This document shows, piece after piece, positions 1 through 5,738 of a stretch of 8,189 nucleotides of DNA (its first letter is position 1; each line of letters starts with the position of its first letter). Origin of the DNA: Synergistaceae bacterium (GTDB lineage Bacteria > Synergistota > Synergistia > Synergistales > Synergistaceae). The position numbers and the translations under genes were made by a program. The stretch spans positions 1-8,189 of the forward strand of contig JAQVPO010000054.1 of assembly GCA_028702015.1 (NCBI GenBank). Reading direction: 5' to 3'. Below the pieces are notes generated by a model, which saw nothing but the letters and a program-made list of their open reading frames with translations, had not been told where the DNA came from and made no database searches.

Positions 1-157
1 TGCCTATAGTGCCGACAAGGTCGTCATGATCCGTAGGAGTCTTTGCCGAACCTGCGACAGAAGCATCAGAGAGGCGCAGGAACACCAGATCAGTGAATGT
101 TCCACCCGCATCTATGCCAAGTATTCCGTCTCTTTCCATTTCAGATACCAGATCCAT
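1..157 (-). CDS. Hydantoinase/oxoprolinase family protein, N-terminal fragment (runs off the window)
   Basis: Translating the minus strand from an ATG at 157 gives 52 codons open to the window edge. About 10 residues in is GIDAGGTFTDLVFL, the nucleotide-binding signature at the start of the hydantoinase A/5-oxoprolinase/acetone carboxylase beta family. It is followed by AKTPT, matching the usual KxPT segment. These enzymes use ATP to open lactam or hydantoin rings (5-oxoproline, N-methylhydantoin) or to carboxylate ketones; the fragment is too short to choose among them. An in-frame stop (TGA, 187-185) lies just upstream, so the start is ATG 157 or ATG 139. The latter fits the short N-terminus typical of the family, and neither has a strong ribosome binding site. 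The gene begins about 35 bp after the RpiR regulator stop, so it is probably co-transcribed. A partner B subunit, if present, would lie beyond the left edge. Confidence 0.85.
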   Translation of the reverse strand, partial: MDLVSEMERDGILGIDAGGTFTDLVFLRLSDASVAGSAKTPTDHDDLVGTIG

Positions 158-192
158 TTCTTTGTTGGTTTCGTCTCTATCCGTTCAGAAAA

Positions 193-1083
193 TCACAACG
201 TGATATTTCTTTCAACAAGTGTTTTTTCAAGTTTACGCATTTTTGTAATAGACTTGTCTTTATTAACAGCACCTGTTTCTATTACTATAGCTTCAACAGC
301 TGTTATTGCAGAAGCTATTGAGTAGTGGTCTTCCGTCTGTTCAACACAAAGCAATATGTCAGCATATCGTGCTACCGGACATAACTGACTGTTTGTAAGT
401 ACTATCGTCTTGATTGAATTGTTTTGTCCATATTCCGCAGCCTTGATCGACGTTACCGCATAATGAGGACCTCCCATAGATACGACTGCGATAACATCAT
501 TAACGCCCATACCGCTCAACATATCGTACATTTCATCCTCTCCGTAGCTGATTATAAAAACATTATCCATCATCTGACTCAGCATGGAATGGAGATATAT
601 TCCCACCGCACGGGAAGACCGAACTGCGACTATGTAGACTTTCTCGGCATTACTGAACGTCTGCGCTGCCAAGCTGACAGACTCTGCAAGATTGTTGGTG
701 ACGGAGGAAGTAATAGCAGAGATATTGTCTCTCGCGACCCAAGTCAACACATGGGAATCGGGTCTCTCTTTTTCCAACGATTTTTCAACATTCCACCAAA
801 GCGGTATTTTGTCGTCTATTATGTAACTTTGAATTCTTCCTATCATATCGCGATAGCTTTCAAAGCCCAATGATTTTACTGTCCTTACTACGGTCGCAGG
901 GCTTATGTTGCTGTTCCTGGCAAGTTCTTCGACAGTCCAGAAAGCTATTTTCTTGTGGTTACTGATAATATAGCTGCACAGCTCTTTCTGCCTTGGACTT
1001 AGTTTCATCCCTTCGTTCCTGAAAACAGAGAAGAAGTCATTTTCCCTTTTGTTTCCTCCTGAGAACTGATCTTCATTATTCAT
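193..1083 (-). CDS. MurR/RpiR family transcriptional regulator
   Basis: This is a 296-residue protein with the two-part RpiR layout. Residues about 18-90 form the N-terminal HTH_6 domain (LSPRQKELCSYI, then TVEELARNSNISPATVVR as the recognition region). Residues about 130-255 form a SIS domain (VAVRSSRAVG at 152-161, SMGG at 202-205, then a VLTNS strand). RpiR proteins usually bind a phosphosugar or amino-sugar phosphate with the SIS domain. The family also occurs beside amino-acid and other catabolic genes, so the effector cannot be read from sequence. The start is uncertain: ATG 1083 is chosen, a GTG at 1104 would add seven residues, and neither has a strong Shine-Dalgarno. An ATG at 1008 has an AGGA upstream but would remove the conserved first helix. 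The gene follows the aconitase X small subunit by 35 bp and precedes the hydantoinase gene, so it probably controls this cluster, including its own expression. Confidence 0.93.
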   Translation of the reverse strand: MNNEDQFSGGNKRENDFFSVFRNEGMKLSPRQKELCSYIISNHKKIAFWTVEELARNSNISPATVVRTVKSLGFESYRDMIGRIQSYIIDDKIPLWWNVEKSLEKERPDSHVLTWVARDNISAITSSVTNNLAESVSLAAQTFSNAEKVYIVAVRSSRAVGIYLHSMLSQMMDNVFIISYGEDEMYDMLSGMGVNDVIAVVSMGGPHYAVTSIKAAEYGQNNSIKTIVLTNSQLCPVARYADILLCVEQTEDHYSIASAITAVEAIVIETGAVNKDKSITKMRKLEKTLVERNITL

Positions 1084-1118
1084 TGTCTCACATCTTTTCG
1101 GCACAGAATGTATTTTCT

Positions 1119-1547
1119 TCAGTCACTGTTTTTTTTAGTTATTACTACCTCTCCTGTAGTGCCGTTGATCTCCAGCCAGTCTCCTGTTGAAATCACTTTG
1201 ATTGGGTCCACTTCAGTAAAATCAACTACTGCCGGCATATTCATGCTTGCAATCGCGACACCTAGGCGAGCATCTATTTTTGTGGAGACCCATCCCGCAG
1301 GTTTAACACCCGCGATCAATGCTCCCTTAAAATGAGCCGAAAATCCATTTGATCCCTTTGCACAGGGGACGACCAGAATCGCATTTTTGATAGATATACC
1401 GTAATTAATGTTGCCCTTTTCATAGACTACTCCGTCGACATCACCCAGGGCTCCTGAATTCCCTGCTATGCTGTCAGGAAATACTATTGCAGGACCCGAG
1501 GCTATCCCTTCCAAAGCACCTCTGCCTTTGATGACTATCTTTTCCAT
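1119..1547 (-). CDS. Aconitase X small (swivel, DUF126) subunit
   Basis: This 142-residue protein matches the stand-alone DUF126/AcnX swivel domain. It starts MEKIVIKGRG and continues with a GxASGPAIVF strand. The signature PCAKGSNGFS (61-70) follows, with Ser66 at the position of the active-site serine in the family's GxGS motif. KPAGWV (82-87) and a C-terminal TGDWLEING turn, typical of swivel barrels, come next. With the large subunit it should form a type II aconitase X, a dehydratase known in bacteria as cis-3-hydroxy-L-proline dehydratase and in archaea as phosphomevalonate dehydratase. The frame is open back to an ATG at 1565. ATG 1547 is preferred because AGGAGG ends 7 nt before it, the same spacing as at four neighbouring genes, and because it overlaps the large-subunit stop by one base (TGATG), which suggests translational coupling. 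The substrate is inferred, not visible. Confidence 0.88.
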   Translation of the reverse strand: MEKIVIKGRGALEGIASGPAIVFPDSIAGNSGALGDVDGVVYEKGNINYGISIKNAILVVPCAKGSNGFSAHFKGALIAGVKPAGWVSTKIDARLGVAIASMNMPAVVDFTEVDPIKVISTGDWLEINGTTGEVVITKKNSD

Positions 1548-2833
1548 CATTCGGCCTCCTCCCATCTGCCCTTAACCGCCGCATCTATGCAACGCCTGAT
1601 ATCTCCGTAATAGACCGGCACTTTTGTCTGGTGTCTTATGCCTACCGCCTGTTTAACTCCGTTCATCACCATTCCGGTCGCATGTTTATGGCTATCTTCC
1701 CTCATTACTATAGGACAGCTTCCGGTAAGGACAAAGGCCCCAGAATCCTCGATATCTTTGGCATAACCGTTGACATCCGCCATTGCCTTGGTTGCGTAGT
1801 CAGTCCAGACAAGGAGTTCAGTACCCTCTTTTATCTTTTTGCCTTTGATGTATTCGGATATTTCTTTCAGTTCATCGAGGGAAAGATGCGGACAGCCAAT
1901 GCTTATATAATCTACCGGACCGCTTCCCTCATCGCATATCTTTGACAAAGATTCTGCGATATCACTTTCGGTTATTTCAATTTCGTGCCTGCAGATTTTT
2001 CCTCCGGTTGCCATTTCGAGGGTCTGAGCTTCCGGCGTTATACCGACGATGTGACAGAGTTCCGTCGCGCTTGTTACTGATATTGAGGACGAGAACTGGC
2101 GCATCCTGTTTATCTCGGGCCTTTTGAAATCTCCGACTACTACCGGCACTACATTTTTAGGTAATTTTCTGCCTATCGTGTAACCAAGAACGTCCCATTC
2201 TGAAACGCTTTCAACATCACACTTCACCCTTACAAGGCAGTCAGCATATCTGTTTTCTTTGATATGCATTCCCCACTTGGGTGTCCTTCCCGTTATTGCT
2301 GCACATACCGCAGCCTCGACTCCGTCGGAATTGCCATAAGCTCCGAAAAAGGAGTTGCTTATTACGACATTGCTCGATTCAGTTGAGAGGAAATGTTCTC
2401 CCATCAGCGGGATCCATCCTACGTAGTAGGGCGTACAGGACTCAACAATCTTGACTCCCATCTTTCTGGCAGCTTCTGTATAGGCCTTGTTTTTGTCGCT
2501 GTACTCCTTTGACAGGTGGGTCTTGTCACAATTCCACATGTCACAGCTGCCAGCACAGGTCTGTACCTTGCACTCTGGGGCCATCTCCCCCAACTCGATC
2601 TCCTCATCGGAACAAAGATAAAACTCTGAAAAGATTTTTTTATACTCTTCGCCATGCTTATAGCAGTCCAGATAATGCTGGGCGCCTATAAACAATGTAG
2701 TTCTTGAAACTTGGCAAAATTCTTCGGCACCGAGGACTTTAGCATAGCGGACATTGAATTCCATCGCTTTCTGCTTGAACTTTCCCATTTTGCCGTCAAG
2801 CATTGCCTTTTCATGATCTGTCAACTTCAACAT
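1547..2833 (-). CDS. Aconitase X large (catalytic, DUF521) subunit
   Basis: This 428-residue protein has the AcnX catalytic-domain pattern. SCTPYY (132-137) is followed by MGEHFLSTESSNVVISNS (144-161), the NSDG turn (168-171), TGRTPKWGMH (181-190) and KENR (192-195). Later come SIGCPH (311-316) and LTGSCP (369-374). Cys133, Cys314 and Cys373 sit in the three conserved motifs and are the likely iron-sulfur ligands (inference by analogy with the aconitase superfamily). The characterised bacterial function is dehydration of cis-3-hydroxy-L-proline to delta1-pyrroline-2-carboxylate; archaeal relatives act on 5-phosphomevalonate. The lack of a fused swivel domain makes this the two-subunit form. 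ATG 2833 has AGGAG 7 nt upstream. Its first 7 bases overlap the end of the transporter gene, and its stop overlaps the small-subunit start, so the three genes are translationally linked. The ornithine cyclodeaminase family gene upstream in the cluster is the expected pathway partner. Confidence 0.92.
   Translation of the reverse strand: MLKLTDHEKAMLDGKMGKFKQKAMEFNVRYAKVLGAEEFCQVSRTTLFIGAQHYLDCYKHGEEYKKIFSEFYLCSDEEIELGEMAPECKVQTCAGSCDMWNCDKTHLSKEYSDKNKAYTEAARKMGVKIVESCTPYYVGWIPLMGEHFLSTESSNVVISNSFFGAYGNSDGVEAAVCAAITGRTPKWGMHIKENRYADCLVRVKCDVESVSEWDVLGYTIGRKLPKNVVPVVVGDFKRPEINRMRQFSSSISVTSATELCHIVGITPEAQTLEMATGGKICRHEIEITESDIAESLSKICDEGSGPVDYISIGCPHLSLDELKEISEYIKGKKIKEGTELLVWTDYATKAMADVNGYAKDIEDSGAFVLTGSCPIVMREDSHKHATGMVMNGVKQAVGIRHQTKVPVYYGDIRRCIDAAVKGRWEEAE
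1555..1560 (-). promoter_or_regulatory. Ribosome binding site deciding the AcnX small-subunit start
   Basis: A perfect AGGAGG on the minus strand lies inside the last codons of the large subunit. It is 7 nt before ATG 1547 and 4 nt before ATG 1550. The spacing argues against the upstream ATG at 1565, which would place this motif inside the coding region. Confidence 0.7.
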
Positions 2834-3774
2834 CTGACCACTCCTCTGCGGGTTCTCTCATTGTGTTCTGTTATTTTGTTCATCCATAGCATCAAAGTAA
2901 CGAAAATAATTATTGCTGTTCCTAACACAGACTGGTCATTAAAACTTTCTTTCCCAAATGTGACACCAAGAAAGAGTGCGACTAGCGGATTAACGAAAGA
3001 AATACTTCCCAGTCTGCTTGGAGGTTCAACTACTGCCAACCAGCTGTATGAGCAAAATGCGAGTATCGATCCCATGAAAATAAGATAAAAAATGCCTCCA
3101 TAAGCTGTTAATGGGATAGACATTAACGAAGGCATCCTTTCTCCTATCGCCGTACCGGCCGTGATCTGAACTGGTGAGCTAATAAGCATCGCGATTCCCG
3201 AAGAATAGAGATTTGAGGACGGTTTAGGTGAAATTTTGATCAGCATACTTCCTATAGCCCATGAAAAGGAGCCGAGCATAAGGATAGATACAGCTAAAGG
3301 GCTGATCATAAATTTTATCCCCGATAGATCTCTTGAAAATATTATTAAAATAACCCCTATGATCCCTGCAGTAACACAAACGTAATTGACTAAAGTTTGC
3401 TTTTCCTGATGGAAATACACTCTGTCAAGAATTATCATCATTAAAGGTATTACAGATTGGATTACCACAACAATAGAAGAAGGTACGTACCTGCATGCCC
3501 AGGATGTGCTGGAATTCGAGATAGACAGAAGAAAAATTGCCATTATAAAAGTATTGATCCATTCCTTCCCCTTTGGCAGGGGGTAACGCCTGAAAGCACA
3601 CCAGCAGACAATGATCATACCGGCTCCAAAATATCTTAACGACGATGAATGCAGCGGCGGAATATGCTTCACTACTATTGAAATTGCAAAAGCTGTTGAT
3701 CCCCAGATAAAATATGTAGCCAGATATGCCATAATAAGTTTTATATTTTCTCTTTCTTCAGTTATCTGAGGCAC
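2827..3774 (-). CDS. DMT superfamily (EamA) transporter
   Basis: This 315-residue, strongly hydrophobic protein has about ten predicted membrane segments arranged as two EamA repeats (about 12-147 and 160-297). The first repeat opens with YLATYFIWGSTAFAI, the typical start of YedA/RhaT-like exporters. The second carries PPSRLGSISFVNPLVALFLG, a diagnostic EamA stretch. The family moves metabolites, amino acids or drugs across the inner membrane, often outwards; substrate and direction cannot be read here. The start is GTG 3774, supported by AGGTGG 6 nt upstream; the next in-frame Met is residue 15 and would cut into the first helix. The gene begins 18 bp after the TPR gene and overlaps the aconitase X large subunit by 7 bp, so it very likely serves the same pathway, for example import of the substrate or release of a product. 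Confidence 0.92.
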   Translation of the reverse strand: MPQITEERENIKLIMAYLATYFIWGSTAFAISIVVKHIPPLHSSSLRYFGAGMIIVCWCAFRRYPLPKGKEWINTFIMAIFLLSISNSSTSWACRYVPSSIVVVIQSVIPLMMIILDRVYFHQEKQTLVNYVCVTAGIIGVILIIFSRDLSGIKFMISPLAVSILMLGSFSWAIGSMLIKISPKPSSNLYSSGIAMLISSPVQITAGTAIGERMPSLMSIPLTAYGGIFYLIFMGSILAFCSYSWLAVVEPPSRLGSISFVNPLVALFLGVTFGKESFNDQSVLGTAIIIFVTLMLWMNKITEHNERTRRGVVRC

Positions 3775-3792
3775 GTCGATCCACCTGCGATC

Positions 3793-4125
3793 CTATCTGT
3801 CGATTCTTTCCAGAAGTTCTATTGCCTTCTCATGTGAGTTATCAATTTCCAAGGTTTTCAATAAAGCCTGTTTCGCATCAGTATTTGATCCCGCTCCCGC
3901 AAGGGCTAAGCCTAAATAAAACCAGTAATTGGGATCATTTTTTAGTTCTCCGCTTAAATCTTCGAGTTGTTTTACAGCACTTCTATAATTTTTTTCAGCA
4001 ATATATTTCTGTCCTTTAACAAATCTGTTAAGAGCGATTTTAATTTTTATTTTGCCCCACCCATATATAAATACTGCCATTATGAATAAACATAGCAGGA
4101 GGTCTATCCCCTCTGAAATATTCAT
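3793..4125 (-). CDS. Small membrane-anchored tetratricopeptide repeat protein
   Basis: This 110-residue protein starts MNISEGIDLL, with one hydrophobic helix at about 9-23 (LLLCLFIMAVFIYGW). A basic stretch (KIKIKIALNR) follows, so the bulk should lie on the cytoplasmic side. Two TPR units follow: about 36-65 (GQKYIAEKNYRSAVKQLEDL) and about 66-98 (NYWFYLGLALAGAG, then AKQALLKTLEID). The spacing W/Y-G-A fits TPR helices A and B. TPR proteins hold partner proteins; no enzymatic motif is visible and I do not recognise a specific family. The frame is open to a TTG at 4146. ATG 4125 is preferred because AGGGTG lies 8 nt before it and the extra residues lack similarity to anything. It sits between a GC-rich hairpin and the DMT gene, and may help assemble one of the neighbouring membrane proteins (speculative). 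Confidence 0.8.
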   Translation of the reverse strand: MNISEGIDLLLCLFIMAVFIYGWGKIKIKIALNRFVKGQKYIAEKNYRSAVKQLEDLSGELKNDPNYWFYLGLALAGAGSNTDAKQALLKTLEIDNSHEKAIELLERIDR

Positions 4126-4133
4126 AAAATCAT

Positions 4134-4139
4134 CACCCT
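4134..4139 (-). promoter_or_regulatory. Ribosome binding site deciding the TPR-protein start
   Basis: AGGGTG on the minus strand ends 8 nt before ATG 4125. It lies inside the longer frame that would start at TTG 4146, which favours the shorter 110-residue protein. Confidence 0.55.
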
Positions 4140-4149
4140 GTTTCAATAA

Positions 4150-4192
4150 GGGCCCGGCTGATAATTCTTGCTACCGGGCCCCGTTGGTTTTT
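4150..4192. terminator. GC-rich hairpin between the GltS-like and TPR genes
   Basis: A perfect 8-bp inverted repeat, GGGCCCGG (4150-4157) and CCGGGCCC (4174-4181), encloses a 16-nt loop. On the plus strand a T-rich run (GGTTTTTTATTT) follows it. On the minus strand, where the genes lie, the stem is followed only by TTATTG, a poor U-tract. It is therefore best read as a weak or leaky terminator, or an RNA-stabilising stem, at the 3' end of the GltS-like message. In the plus direction it would stop antisense transcription entering the GltS-like gene. Strength cannot be judged from sequence alone. Confidence 0.55.
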
Positions 4193-4210
4193 TATTTAAT
4201 TAACGATCTT

Positions 4211-5644
4211 CTAAGCAACTTTTTCTTCCATATTGAATTCTTTTATTACTTCGGCCTCTCCTTCACGCAGCGCATCTGCAGGAATGTCCGCGTGCCACCC
4301 GTTCAACATTCTGGTAAGAACTATGCAGGCTATCGCAGATCCGGTAAGTATAAGCGCAGGTGTCAATATTACCCCGTTTGCCACAAGGCTGGGAACTATT
4401 GTAATGATCGCGATCTCAAAAAATGAGATGAATACATAAGCAAGACCATAATCCTCAAGAGTCTTAGTCTTGAATTCAGGATCAACAACTCTGAGCAAAG
4501 TAACTCCCATTGCTACAACGCCGGTATTCCATCCATAAACAAAGATACTGCGCTCAAACCAGAAGTTGTGGAATACCCTGCGTCCCAGGAAAAGAGCGAA
4601 AGATACGCAAAGGAACACACCAAAGGCGAAAAGCAACAACATTGGCATCGCATACTTGACAACAACAGAGATTTGAATACTTGCGACACCAAATGCAACA
4701 AGATAATCGGTGACCCATGATCCTATCCTGTTCATCACATGTTTGTCGACATAATGGCCCAAACGCATTCCGTCAAGTATTTTTTGGATCAGAACACCAG
4801 CAAGCATTGAAAGGCACATCATTGGTATCTCGTATTTCCCCGGCATAACTGTTTTTGTCAAAGTATAAACATAATAACCTAATGCAAAAGCAGCCATTGT
4901 GAGAGCAAAGTGCCAGGTGAAGGGGTCAAGTGCAATAGGATTTACTGTTTCTTTACCCATTGACACTCTTTCTTTTTCAGGGACAAATCCTGTCAACATG
5001 CTCTCAGGAAGACTCGCAACATCTTTTACAAGTCTTGTCCAGCCTCTGCGTGTCGCAATGTTGATCAAGATCATCCCGCCGATGACCCCAGAGAGAAGCC
5101 CAACTGTTGCGGATGTATAACCGACTGTCAAAGCCTCTTCCCATCCATAATTCTGAAGTGTTTTGCCAATAGCGGTAGCGTAGCCGTGTCCCCCAACAAA
5201 TCCTGCTGGAAGCATCAGGGCAAATCCTTGATGGATCTCCGGGAAAAGAGGTGCTAGTACGAAAAGTCCGAAAAGAAGGGCTATGCCAAACTGCCAAAAT
5301 TCACTGCCTAGATTGTAGAAAAATGTATCACCAATATCCTTTACCATTTTGCCAAAGGGTACTTTTTTGGCATTCTCTTCTTTGCCAAGAAAAAGTGTAG
5401 CAAAAAGCACGACAACAAGAAGATAAGGGTAAGATGACATGTACGGAGATCCGTTTTCTCTTACTGCAAAAGGCAGGATATCAAGGAACTGCCATCCGCA
5501 AAAAAGAGCTATAAATCCTGCAATCAGGGAAGACGGCATGTAAATATACTGCAGCAATTTGACCTTAGAACGGATAAGATGAGCAAAAATTAAAATGATC
5601 GACATTAAACCAAAATCCATAAGCATTTCATACGGTCCAAACAT
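4211..5644 (-). CDS. GltS-like sodium/glutamate symporter family carrier
   Basis: This 477-residue integral membrane protein has about 11-12 hydrophobic segments. It starts MFGPYEMLMDFGLMSIILIF and has a conserved early segment YMPSSLIAGFIAL (35-47). Two matching glycine-rich regions form the inverted-repeat core: PAGFVGGHGYATAIGK (146-161) and FVYGWNTGVVAMGVTLLRVVDP (368-389). The GGHG motif is typical of the GltS (ESS) family, which imports glutamate with sodium. This protein is longer than the roughly 400-residue E. coli GltS and ends in a soluble acidic tail (about 450-477), so its substrate may be another anionic or zwitterionic amino acid. ATG 5644 has AGGAGGG ending 7 nt upstream. It follows the methyltransferase gene after 94 bp containing two dyads, so it may have its own promoter or differential expression. 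Uptake of the cluster's substrate is the natural guess. Confidence 0.85.
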   Translation of the reverse strand: MFGPYEMLMDFGLMSIILIFAHLIRSKVKLLQYIYMPSSLIAGFIALFCGWQFLDILPFAVRENGSPYMSSYPYLLVVVLFATLFLGKEENAKKVPFGKMVKDIGDTFFYNLGSEFWQFGIALLFGLFVLAPLFPEIHQGFALMLPAGFVGGHGYATAIGKTLQNYGWEEALTVGYTSATVGLLSGVIGGMILINIATRRGWTRLVKDVASLPESMLTGFVPEKERVSMGKETVNPIALDPFTWHFALTMAAFALGYYVYTLTKTVMPGKYEIPMMCLSMLAGVLIQKILDGMRLGHYVDKHVMNRIGSWVTDYLVAFGVASIQISVVVKYAMPMLLLFAFGVFLCVSFALFLGRRVFHNFWFERSIFVYGWNTGVVAMGVTLLRVVDPEFKTKTLEDYGLAYVFISFFEIAIITIVPSLVANGVILTPALILTGSAIACIVLTRMLNGWHADIPADALREGEAEVIKEFNMEEKVA

Positions 5645-5659
5645 ACAATTTCCCTCCTG

Positions 5660-5692
5660 TTATTTCATAATTTATTATTGCTTTATAAATAA
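5660..5692. promoter_or_regulatory. AT-rich imperfect dyad upstream of the GltS-like gene (candidate operator)
   Basis: The arms TTATTTCATAA (5660-5670) and TTATAAATAA (5683-5692) form an inverted repeat with one unpaired base, just upstream of the GltS-like ribosome binding site. An AT-rich dyad in the largest spacer of the cluster could be a regulator site or part of a promoter. I cannot place convincing -35 and -10 boxes, and AT-rich sequence yields such dyads by chance. Confidence 0.25.
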
Positions 5693-5697
5693 CTGTC

Positions 5698-5726
5698 TGC
5701 CGTAAGAAAATATTTATTTTACGGCA
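5698..5726. other. Hairpin in the MttB-GltS spacer
   Basis: A perfect 8-bp inverted repeat, TGCCGTAA (5698-5705) and TTACGGCA (5719-5726), encloses a 13-nt AT-rich loop, 13 bp past the methyltransferase stop. On the minus strand the stem is followed by GACAGTTATTT, not a clean U-tract. Partial termination, RNA processing or 3'-end protection of the methyltransferase message are all possible. An operator is also possible. Confidence 0.45.
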
Positions 5727-5738
5727 AACAATGATCCA

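Noticed and set aside
26..325. Plus-strand open frame of 99 codons at the left edge
   Set aside because: It runs opposite the hydantoinase N-terminus and the end of the regulator gene. The minus-strand reading gives a clear GGTFTD signature, and the plus-strand one gives nothing recognisable.
424..873. Plus-strand open frame of 149 codons opposite the regulator
   Set aside because: It lies wholly within the RpiR gene on the other strand, has no recognisable domain and no ribosome binding site, and its composition is that of an antisense shadow.
1547..2833. Mevalonate-pathway phosphomevalonate dehydratase
   Set aside because: The split AcnX form fits, but the context (corrinoid methyltransferase, OCD family, amino-acid-type carriers) has no isoprenoid gene, and that role is known from archaea.
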